Source: Trebonia sp963785645 (lineage in GTDB: Bacteria > Actinomycetota > Actinomycetes > Streptosporangiales > Streptosporangiaceae). From it: 64,000 nucleotides of DNA. The position numbers and the translations under genes are program-made. The notes beneath the pieces are model-generated. The model did no database searches, had not been told where the DNA came from, and was given only the letters and a program-made list of their open reading frames with translations. Shown one piece after another: positions 57,311 to 64,000 of the stretch (within the stretch, counting starts at the first letter, position 1; each line of letters begins with the position of its first letter). Location of the stretch: NCBI GenBank assembly GCA_963785645.1, contig CAWAWG010000001.1, forward strand, positions 310,001 through 374,000. Direction: 5' to 3'.

Positions 57311-58114
57311 GTGCGAAGAATGCTGCTGACATCCGCCGGCATCCGGAATAATACCCTTAAGTCCGCACTTGCCGAGCTGGTTGGCAAGCGGTTCACGGCC
57401 GCGCGGGCGGTGTACATCCCGACCGCCTCGGTCGCGACGGCAGGCGATCACGGCTGGGTCATCGAGGACCTCGGACGCGTGCACGGCCTCGGCTGGCGGG
57501 AATTCAACATTCTCGAACTGAACGGCCTGCCCCGGCCGATGGTCCTGGACCGGCTGCGGCGGGCCGATGTCATCTACGTCGAAGGTGGCAATCACTATCA
57601 CCTCGCGAACAGCGTCATCGCGACCGGTCTCGCGGCGGAGATGGCGGACATCCTGGAGTCGAAGGTCTATGTCGGCGTCAGCGCCGGCTCGATGATCTTC
57701 AGCCGGAACCTGTCCGCGCGGACAGGGGAGGCGTTCGGTGAGCAGGAGGACCTGCGGATCCTCGGTGAGACGCCCGCCCGTTCGCCATTCGGCCTGTTCG
57801 ACTGGTACATCAAGCCGCACCTGAGTTCGCCGAGCTTCCCCAACCGGACCAGGAAGTGGTTCGAGAAGGCCGCCGCGCAGCTCGATTTCCCGGTCTACGC
57901 CATCGACGACGACACGGCCGTCCGGGTTCGCGGCGACGAGATCGACATCGTTTCCGAAGGCCAGTGGGCCCTGCTGAACGCCCCAGGGCCGGGAGGCCAG
58001 GAAAACCCGGGCGGCCAGGAAAACACTGTCACGGCAGCCGCCGAGGGCGATCAGCGCAAGCCCGTTCGCCCAGGCAGATCGTGGCGCCTCCCGCGCTCCG
58101 CGCGTCTCGGGTAA
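57311..58114 (+). CDS. Peptidase S51 (dipeptidase E/cyanophycinase-like) family protein
   Basis: The nucleophile elbow is GVSAGSMIF and the family pattern VIYVEGGNHYHLANSV precedes it, as in peptidase E (alpha-aspartyl dipeptidase). IDDDTAVRVRGDEI is the late conserved block. GTG at 57311 is used for its leaderless promoter. The last 45 residues are low-complexity (GGQENPGGQEN). It runs into the dapA promoter: its stop lies inside the dapA -10 box. Confidence 0.82.
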   Translation: MRRMLLTSAGIRNNTLKSALAELVGKRFTAARAVYIPTASVATAGDHGWVIEDLGRVHGLGWREFNILELNGLPRPMVLDRLRRADVIYVEGGNHYHLANSVIATGLAAEMADILESKVYVGVSAGSMIFSRNLSARTGEAFGEQEDLRILGETPARSPFGLFDWYIKPHLSSPSFPNRTRKWFEKAAAQLDFPVYAIDDDTAVRVRGDEIDIVSEGQWALLNAPGPGGQENPGGQENTVTAAAEGDQRKPVRPGRSWRLPRSARLG

Positions 58115-58117
58115 CGT
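58112..58117 (+). promoter_or_regulatory. -10 box of leaderless dapA transcript
   Basis: TAACGT contains the stop codon TAA of the S51 gene and ends 6 nt before the dapA ATG. No ribosome site is present. Confidence 0.5.
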
Positions 58118-58123
58118 TCAGAC

Positions 58124-59026
58124 ATGACCACCACCACCGCGGCGCCATTCGGTCGGCTGATGACGGCCATGATTACCCCGATGACCCGGGACGGCGCGGT
58201 TGACTACGACGGAGCGGCCACACTGGCCGCCTACCTTGTAGACGACATGCGCAATGAGGGTCTTGTCGTCAACGGCACCACCGGTGAGGCGCCGACGACG
58301 ACCGACGAGGAGAAAGCGCGCCTGGTCAAGGTGGTCCGTGAGGCGGTCGGCGACCGGGCGACGGTCATCGCCGGGGTCGGGACGAACGTCACCGCGCACA
58401 GCGTCGAACTCGCCAGGCAAGCCGAGAAATCCGGCGCGCACGGCCTGCTCGTTGTCACCCCGTACTACAGCAAGCCCGCCCAGGACGCCCTGGTCGCGCA
58501 CTTCAGCGCGATCGCCGATGCGACCGCCCTGCCGTCCCTCATCTACGACATCCCAAGCAGAACCGGGATGGCTGTGTCGACCGATACCCTGGTCAGGCTC
58601 GCGGAGCACCCGAGGATCGTGGGCGTCAAGGACGCCAAGGGCGACCTCGCGGCGACCTCGCAGGTTCTGCGCCGCTGTGATCTCGCGTACTACTCCGGCG
58701 ACGACCCGATGAACCTTCCCCTGTGGTCGGTGGGCGGGGTCGGCTGCATCAGCGTGACGGCGCATGTCGTCGGTGACCGCATCCACGCGATGCTCGAGGC
58801 GTTCACCGCCGGCCGGAACACCGAAGCGGCCAGGCTGCACCTTTCGATGTTCCCGGTCAACGTGGGCCTGTTCCGGAATCAGGCGGCCGTCCTGACCAAG
58901 GCCGCGATGGACCTGCTGGGCCAGCCGGGTGGGGGAGTCCGCGGCCCGCTGCTGCCGGCGAGCGAGGCCGAACGGCACACCCTGATAGAAGACCTGACCG
59001 CTGGCGGCGTGAAGCTGGAGATCTGA
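58124..59026 (+). CDS. dapA: 4-hydroxy-tetrahydrodipicolinate synthase
   Basis: DapA condenses pyruvate with aspartate semialdehyde in lysine/diaminopimelate synthesis. The Schiff-base lysine is in IVGVKDAKGDL, the active-site tyrosine in IYDIPSRTGM, and VNGTTGEAPTTTDEEK is the substrate-binding signature. The length of 300 residues is standard. ATG at 58124 follows a leaderless promoter. dapA followed by an RNase J gene is a common actinobacterial order. Confidence 0.95.
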   Translation: MTTTTAAPFGRLMTAMITPMTRDGAVDYDGAATLAAYLVDDMRNEGLVVNGTTGEAPTTTDEEKARLVKVVREAVGDRATVIAGVGTNVTAHSVELARQAEKSGAHGLLVVTPYYSKPAQDALVAHFSAIADATALPSLIYDIPSRTGMAVSTDTLVRLAEHPRIVGVKDAKGDLAATSQVLRRCDLAYYSGDDPMNLPLWSVGGVGCISVTAHVVGDRIHAMLEAFTAGRNTEAARLHLSMFPVNVGLFRNQAAVLTKAAMDLLGQPGGGVRGPLLPASEAERHTLIEDLTAGGVKLEI

Positions 59027-59066
59027 TGAGCCAGGAACAACAGAATAAGAACGGTTCGCACGAGAG

Positions 59067-59103
59067 CCCGGTTCTTAGTGACTTCGTGTCGCTAAGAACG
59101 GGG
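59067..59103 (+). terminator. Hairpin between dapA and RNase J gene
   Basis: CCCGGTTCTTAG (59067-59078) and CTAAGAACGGGG (59092-59103) pair at 11 of 12 positions around a 13-nt loop. AAGAACGG also occurs at 59046. It may terminate dapA or structure the RNase J leader; RNase J genes are often controlled through their leaders. Confidence 0.55.
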
Positions 59104-59147
59104 TTCCGAACTATGGTGCCCGCAACTACGGGCCACGGAGCTGCCCG

Positions 59148-60836
59148 GTGAGCTTTCCTCATCCTGACCTGACCCCGCCGCCAGCGCTGCCGAGCAACGG
59201 CCTGCGTGTGATCGCACTCGGCGGTCTGGGCGAGATCGGTCGGAACATGACCGTCTTCGAGTACCGAGGGCGGCTGCTGATCGTCGATTGCGGTGTCCTG
59301 TTCCCGGACGCCGACCAGCCCGGTGTCGACCTGATCCTGCCGGACTTCCGCTACCTCGAAGACCGCCTGGACGACGTCGAGGCGGTAGTCCTTACGCACG
59401 CGCACGAGGACCACATCGGCGCGGTGCCCTACCTGCTGCGTGAGCGGGGGGACATCCCGCTTGTCGGGTCCAAGCTGACGCTGGCGCTGGTGAAGTCCAA
59501 GCTCGCCGAGCACCGCCTGACCCCGCGGGTAACGCAGGTCAAGGAGGGGGACGAACAGACGTTCGGACCCTTCGATCTTGAATTCTTCGCGGTGAACCAC
59601 TCGATCCCCGACGCGCTTGCCGTGGCGATCAAGACCCCGGCCGGCGTCGTCCTGCACACCGGCGACTTCAAGATGGACCAGTTGCCGCTCGACGGGCGGC
59701 TGACCGACCTGGCCGGGTTCGCGCGGCTCGGCGACGAGGGCGTCGACCTGCTGCTCTCCGACTCGACCAACGCCGAGGTCCCCGGCATCGTCCGGTCCGA
59801 GCGGGACATCGCGCCGGTGCTCAACGAGGTGTTCTCCGCCGCCCGCGAGCGGGTCATCGTGGCCTGCTTCGCCTCGCACGTGCACCGCGTGCAGCAGGTG
59901 CTCGACACGGCGGCGAAGCACCGGCGCAAGGTCGCGTTCGTGGGCCGGTCCATGGTCCGCAACATGGGCGTCGCCCGTGACCTTGGCTACCTGCACGTAC
60001 CGGGCGGCCTGCTCGTCGACCTGCGCGAAGCCGAGGAGATGCCGCCGCACGAGGTCGTGCTGATCTCCACCGGCTCGCAGGGCGAGCCGATGTCCGCGCT
60101 GTCCCGCATGGCGGGCCGCGACCACCCGATCCGCATCGCGTCCGGCGACACGGTCATCCTGGCGTCCTCCCTGATCCCCGGCAACGAGACCGCTGTCTAC
60201 CGGGTGATCAACGGGCTGACCAGGCTCGGCGCGCGCGTGGTGCACAAGGAGTCGTCGCTGGTCCACGTGAGCGGTCATGCCCCCGCGGGCGAGTTGCTTT
60301 ACCTGCTCAACCTGGTCAAGCCGCGCAACTTCATGCCGGTGCACGGCGAGTGGCGGCACCTGAAGGCGCACGCACGGCTGGCGTCGCTCACCGGGGTGCC
60401 CGACGACAGGATCGTTATCGCCGAGGACGGCGTGGTCGTCGACCTGATCGACGGGAAGGTCGCCATCAGCGGCGCGGTCGACTGCGGTTACGTCTACGTG
60501 GACGGACTCACCGTCGGCGAGGTCACCGAGACGCAGCTCAAGGACCGGCGCATCCTCGGCGACGAGGGGTTCATCTCGGTGATCATGGTCCTCGACTCGT
60601 CAACCGGCAAGATCGTCGGCGGACCGGAGATCCACACCAGGGGCTCGGGCATCGACGACGGGGCGTTCTCCTCCATCGTGCTGCCCAAACTGGAAGACGC
60701 ACTTGAGCGGGCCGCGGGCGAGGGCGTAACCGACACCCACGCGATCAAGCAACTCTCCCGGCGAGTGATCGGTAAGTGGGTCTCGGACAACCTCCGGCGG
60801 CGGCCAATGATCATCCCGGTCGTCGTCGAGGTTTGA
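59148..60836 (+). CDS. rnj: Ribonuclease J
   Basis: The metallo-beta-lactamase core THAHEDHIGAVPYLL, the beta-CASP block (VIVACFASHVHRVQQ, STGSQGEPMSALSRMA) and the C-terminal domain are all present over 562 residues. It is a 5'-3' exonuclease and endonuclease of RNA decay and rRNA maturation. GTG at 59148 gives the usual N-terminus (SFPHPDLTPPPALPSNGLRV). The frame is intact. Confidence 0.95.
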   Translation: MSFPHPDLTPPPALPSNGLRVIALGGLGEIGRNMTVFEYRGRLLIVDCGVLFPDADQPGVDLILPDFRYLEDRLDDVEAVVLTHAHEDHIGAVPYLLRERGDIPLVGSKLTLALVKSKLAEHRLTPRVTQVKEGDEQTFGPFDLEFFAVNHSIPDALAVAIKTPAGVVLHTGDFKMDQLPLDGRLTDLAGFARLGDEGVDLLLSDSTNAEVPGIVRSERDIAPVLNEVFSAARERVIVACFASHVHRVQQVLDTAAKHRRKVAFVGRSMVRNMGVARDLGYLHVPGGLLVDLREAEEMPPHEVVLISTGSQGEPMSALSRMAGRDHPIRIASGDTVILASSLIPGNETAVYRVINGLTRLGARVVHKESSLVHVSGHAPAGELLYLLNLVKPRNFMPVHGEWRHLKAHARLASLTGVPDDRIVIAEDGVVVDLIDGKVAISGAVDCGYVYVDGLTVGEVTETQLKDRRILGDEGFISVIMVLDSSTGKIVGGPEIHTRGSGIDDGAFSSIVLPKLEDALERAAGEGVTDTHAIKQLSRRVIGKWVSDNLRRRPMIIPVVVEV

Positions 60837-61018
60837 TCGTTCGGATCGTGGTTTCACCTGGTTCGCGTTCCATGACCTTTTAGGGCGTGGGGAGAGCCGG
60901 GGCCGGGCGATCCGCCCGCGCGCTCGTCGGTCCACCGAACAACCCATCGGTTGACCGAAGGCGCGCGGATCGGACCGCCGGCGGCCCCGTCTCTCCACTC
61001 TCCGGAGTCAAAAACCAA

Positions 61019-61150
61019 GACATTACTGCGTCCCGGCTGCCGCGAAACGTCGCCGCCGACCTCCTTTAGCGCTTCATACATTGCTGCGTTCTGGGCTGCC
61101 GCCTGCGTCTCCGATGGCATTTCTCTAGCGCGAAGACATTGCTGTGACCA
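61019..61150. repeat. 58-bp imperfect tandem repeat
   Basis: ACATTACTGCGTCCCGGCTG at about 61020 and ACATTGCTGCGTTCTGGGCT at about 61078 start two units of 58 bp that both end in (T/C)TAGCGC; a third partial unit starts at about 61136 with ACATTGCTGTG. Confidence 0.6.
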
Positions 61151-61185
61151 GGTCGGCTCTGCCGGGCTGGTCCAACGAGCGCGCG

Positions 61186-61305
61186 CTTTGCTTACCCGGT
61201 GACCATTCTTTGCTTACGTGGTGACCATGATCGTTCCCTTTGCTTATGAAATGCCCATGATTGTGCCCGTTATGTGGCAAATGCGGCACCGTTTCGTAAG
61301 CAAAG
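61186..61305. repeat. CTTTGCTTACG repeats, direct and inverted
   Basis: CTTTGCTTACCCGGTGACCA (61186 on) and CTTTGCTTACGTGGTGACCA (61208 on) are tandem, 22 bp apart. A diverged copy starts at 61238 (CTTTGCTTATGAAATGCCCA), and CGTAAGCAAAG (61295-61305) is a perfect inverted 11-bp copy. Twenty-two base pairs is two helical turns, which suits protein binding on one face. Confidence 0.75.
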
Positions 61306-61579
61306 GTGGATGCTGCTTCGCGATGGCCGGCCGTCAGCACGGACAAATTGTCCCGATACCGGCAGCGCTTCTAATCAGGTTTAATTAGATTATTTGATGT
61401 GTATAAATCCGGTAATTGCGTTGTAAGCGGACAATTCTCGTGATCCTGGTTATGCTGATTCTTGCGCGCTTTTCTTATTGCCCGTTATTGCCGCCGGGTG
61501 CCGAGGTCTGGGGCTATGCTGCTATCTATTCCCCGGTGCCCATCTCGGATCACGCAAGCGGTAAAACGGGAGGCCTCGC

Positions 61580-64000
61580 GTGACGGATAGCCTGATTAGC
61601 AGCACAATCCTTGAGCTTTGTACCGGCAAGATCAGGACTGCCTTCAGGCAGGGTGCGCCGATACCGATTATCGCGGTCCGCGAGTCTGACGAGCGGCTGG
61701 ACACGGAAGCAGTGGCGGCAGCCCGTGCGCGGGCCGCCACCGAGGTCCTGGAAGCGCTGTACGTTCACTACCGCAAAGGGCGGATGCCTCGCCAGCGCAT
61801 TGAGGCCCTGAAGGTGAGCGCCGGCGGAAATGCCGCACCGCACGGCAGGCGACACGGCCGGATGGCCGGCCCGCCGCCCGTCGACTCCTCCGTGTACTGG
61901 GCTGCCATCGCGGCCGTGCGTGACCTGGCCGTGCCCGGCAACTGGAACATGTCCCTTGGGTCGCAGTACAAGCAGTTCGCGTTTCCGCGGTCCGCCAAAT
62001 TGTCGGCCATCGAAGACAAGCTCGGCGTGACGGCAAAGCTTGCCGAATACCGCAGAGCGTTGCAAGAGAAGCGCGAGGCGGGAACCGGGAAACACGAAGC
62101 GGGCACCAGCTCCCGCGACGAGGTGGCGTCGAAGTTCCTCGCCTGGATCGGCCAGGGGGTCGGTCCGTCATCACTGATCGGTGCGCTGCTGATCGCCGTG
62201 ATACCCGCCAGATTCGCCAGCCTGTCGTCGGGACGGCTGGCGATCATCTTCTTGGCGGCGTTCGCCGTCCTCGCCGGCGCGAGTGCGCTCCGGTTGCACC
62301 AGGCGCCGCTGGGCTGGCTCCTGCCCGCGAACCGGTGGTTCACCTGGACGACGTTCATCGCGGTCGGCGAGCGGGACGGCGACTTCGACCGGTGGTGGCA
62401 GCGCTTGTGGCCGCGCAGATCCCGGCTGGTGCACAAGGCCAGGGAGGAGTTCGTCCGGTGGCAGCTGAAAAAGGCGATGGGCCATGACGTCCCACCCGGG
62501 GTTGCCACCGAGCTAGGCATTACCACGCAGCAGGATGCGTTCCAGTTCTACCTGCGGCTCCGCGTTCTCGCGCTGCTCGACGACCTGCGCGCCAACCACC
62601 GCCGCTGGGCGTTTGACCTGCGGCGCAGGAAGCGGACGTGGCCGCCGGTGCTCTTCCTGCCCGAGGTGGACGCCTCGCCCGCCCTGCTCGCGCTGCTTCA
62701 GGCGATCAGCGACGTGCGGAGCCGCCGGAGCGAGACCGATCCGCTGCTGATCCTGGCAGCCAGCGAGCGACTGCACGAAAGCGACCAGAGAGCGCGCATC
62801 CCGTCGCCGGCGTTGCCACCGGGCCAGGATGAACCAGAGACCAAGTACACGGCGTGGCTGACGAGGATGCGTATCGACCAGTCGCCTAGCCTCGGCTCGC
62901 CCTGGCCGTGGGTCATGGACTATCCGTTCACGCCGGAGGAACTGGTACGCGTCTCGCCGCCGCGGAACGAGCCGGTCGCACGGCGGTCGCTGTGGAATCT
63001 GTGGTCCCGCTGGACCCTGGCGGTCCTGGTGGTCGTCGTGGTCGGGCTGGGGCTGTACGCGAACACCAAGCTCGGCGAGAAGTACTGCGGTGGCGGAATC
63101 AGTGACCTCTTCGATTCCAGTCACGACATCGTGTCAGACCCGGGCCCGGCCGGGGACCCCGCCCAGTGCGTGGGCATCGAGGTCAACGACACCCCGGCGT
63201 TCGTGCCGCCGGACGGTGGCGTCTCGCTTGCCGGTACGATCCCCGGCCCGGGCAGCTCAGATACGGGCGCCCCGGGCCCGGGCGGGCAGCTTGGCAAGGT
63301 CACCCTGGCAACCGTAGAGGAGGTTATCGACCGGCAGAATGAGAAGGCCGAGCAGTCCGGGGTCTATGCCACTCTTGTCTACGCGGGGCCGCTGACGGCT
63401 CCTGCGACGGACGAGGCGCAGGCGCTGAACGCGGTCAAGGAGCTAGCGGCCGTGGCCGCGTGGCAGGCTGACAACAATGCCGACAATAAGCTCCTGATCC
63501 GGATCGATATCGCGAACGGCGGCCTGGACCTCTATGACCAGCAGCGCATGGCCGACAAGATCGTCACCGCGGCGGAACGGGATTCCAGCATCGTCGGCGT
63601 CATCGGCCTCGGCCGGGACACATCCACCACGCCGGATGTCGTCAAGGAGCTCACGGGGGCGGGCCTCGCCGTTATCGCTACCACCAATTCCGACGACCAG
63701 CTGCCGCAGAACTATCCGGACTACTTCGGCATGGCCGCGACCAACGCCGAGGAAGCCTTCGCGCTGCAGCCCATTGCGAGAAGGGCCGCCAAAGGGTCCG
63801 CCGTCATCTTCGAACGGCCACTGAGCATGAACGACCCGTACAGCCAGCAGCAGGGCGCAGCGGCGGCAGAGATGCTCGGGAAGGCCGGCTTCACCCTGAT
63901 CGGCGGGGGACCGCAGTACTTTTCCGTTGACGACAACAACGGGTACATCCAGGGCACGGAACTAGCCAGTACGGTCTGCGCCCCTGGGGTCAAGATATCC
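61580..64000 (+). CDS. Large membrane protein with periplasmic-binding-protein-like domain (runs off the window)
   Basis: GTG at 61580 follows GGGAGG. The frame is open for 807 codons to the window end. Residues 1-190 are cytoplasmic and unrecognised. Two helices (about 193-209 and 214-233) form a hairpin. A second cytoplasmic part has LRVLALLDDLRANHRRWAFD and WPPVLFLPEVDASPALLALL...DPLLILAAS, which looks like the later half of a P-loop NTPase, but I see no Walker A. A third helix (about 478-494, TLAVLVVVVVGLGLY) leads outside to a segment with two cysteines and then, from about residue 560, a type 1 periplasmic-binding fold (SIVGVIGLGRDTSTTPDVV, LAVIATTNSDDQLP). A sensor role is inferred. 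Confidence 0.75.
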   Translation, partial: MTDSLISSTILELCTGKIRTAFRQGAPIPIIAVRESDERLDTEAVAAARARAATEVLEALYVHYRKGRMPRQRIEALKVSAGGNAAPHGRRHGRMAGPPPVDSSVYWAAIAAVRDLAVPGNWNMSLGSQYKQFAFPRSAKLSAIEDKLGVTAKLAEYRRALQEKREAGTGKHEAGTSSRDEVASKFLAWIGQGVGPSSLIGALLIAVIPARFASLSSGRLAIIFLAAFAVLAGASALRLHQAPLGWLLPANRWFTWTTFIAVGERDGDFDRWWQRLWPRRSRLVHKAREEFVRWQLKKAMGHDVPPGVATELGITTQQDAFQFYLRLRVLALLDDLRANHRRWAFDLRRRKRTWPPVLFLPEVDASPALLALLQAISDVRSRRSETDPLLILAASERLHESDQRARIPSPALPPGQDEPETKYTAWLTRMRIDQSPSLGSPWPWVMDYPFTPEELVRVSPPRNEPVARRSLWNLWSRWTLAVLVVVVVGLGLYANTKLGEKYCGGGISDLFDSSHDIVSDPGPAGDPAQCVGIEVNDTPAFVPPDGGVSLAGTIPGPGSSDTGAPGPGGQLGKVTLATVEEVIDRQNEKAEQSGVYATLVYAGPLTAPATDEAQALNAVKELAAVAAWQADNNADNKLLIRIDIANGGLDLYDQQRMADKIVTAAERDSSIVGVIGLGRDTSTTPDVVKELTGAGLAVIATTNSDDQLPQNYPDYFGMAATNAEEAFALQPIARRAAKGSAVIFERPLSMNDPYSQQQGAAAAEMLGKAGFTLIGGGPQYFSVDDNNGYIQGTELASTVCAPGVKIS

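Larger units (their letters stand above)
60837..61579. other. Repeat-rich spacer after the RNase J gene
   Basis: Some 740 bases have no supported gene. There is a 58-bp tandem repeat (61019-61150), a group of CTTTGCTTACG repeats in both orientations (61186-61305) and an AT-rich part (61375-61480) that may carry the promoter of the following gene. An 88-codon minus-strand frame (60854-61120) crosses the repeats and shows no family features. Confidence 0.55.

Noticed and set aside
58857..60371. 504-codon minus-strand frame opposite dapA and RNase J genes
   Set aside because: Both plus-strand genes are unmistakable and the antisense frame has only biased composition.
60854..61120. 88-codon minus-strand frame after the RNase J gene
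   Set aside because: It crosses a 58-bp tandem repeat and ends in low-complexity sequence. No family or convincing start signal.

Overview
The window is GC-rich DNA (roughly 70 percent G+C) from a filamentous-type actinobacterium. Evidence for this includes SAM-dependent methyltransferase, DUF397 and Scr1/WhiJ-like helix-turn-helix genes in one cluster, DnaE2 preceded by a DUF6504 protein, RNase J, group II truncated haemoglobin, paired dynamin-like GTPases, GTG starts, leaderless -10 boxes (TANNNT about 6-7 nt before the start codon), a TTGTCCACA DnaA box and a BldD-like box in front of a GGDEF gene. I would place it in or near Streptosporangiales/Streptomycetales but cannot name a species.

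Layout. 0-4 kb: a Nudix/NrtR-type regulator, a vWA-domain protein and a divergent adenylosuccinate-synthetase-like enzyme, then an Ohr peroxidase. 4-7 kb: a VOC protein and a response regulator/histidine kinase pair. 7.4-11.3 kb: a methyltransferase, two DUF397 proteins, an Scr1/WhiJ-like regulator and an RsbW-like ATPase, which together form the developmental-regulator type of cluster known from Streptomyces. 11.3-15.3 kb: nucleoside hydrolase, glyA and a DHA2 exporter. 15.4-22.5 kb: DUF6504, dnaE2 and a eukaryote/archaea-type proS. 22.6-27.5 kb: two tandem SHS-like carboxylate MFS transporters divergent from a CitA/CitB-type two-component system. 27.6-30.2 kb: a nitroreductase, a repeat-filled spacer and cysG. 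30.3-34.4 kb: two overlapping GTPases. 34.9-41.8 kb: HtrA-like protease, adenylate-kinase-like protein, ssb, a diguanylate cyclase, ettA and an HNH nuclease. 41.9-49.5 kb: prolyl oligopeptidase, MscS channel, globin, flavin monooxygenase, an acyl-CoA dehydrogenase relic and mtnA. 49.5-54.8 kb: membrane hydrolase, CPBP protease, lipoprotein, SGNH lipase, and an alpha/beta hydrolase with a divergent TetR regulator. 55.8-64 kb: ATP-grasp ligase, S51 peptidase, dapA, RNase J, a repeat-rich spacer, and a very large open frame that runs off the end of the window.

Sequence quality matters here. About 30 conserved reading frames are broken by single-base indels, many in short homopolymers. Nearly all lie in the first 17 kb; the long genes between 17.1 and 46.3 kb are intact. 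I therefore give these genes as single CDS features with the break points noted, and regard most breaks as probable consensus errors rather than true pseudogenes.

The most notable points are: palindromic, intergenic-looking DNA read in frame inside dnaE2; a recurrent architecture of 12-15 bp inverted repeats separated by about 40 nt; a BldD-like box before the GGDEF gene; DnaA boxes before ssb; a CitA-like kinase with no extracytoplasmic sensor domain and a pentapeptide repeat in its PAS domain; the Nudix/vWA/PurA-like trio; and the large membrane protein at the right edge with a periplasmic-binding-protein-like domain.
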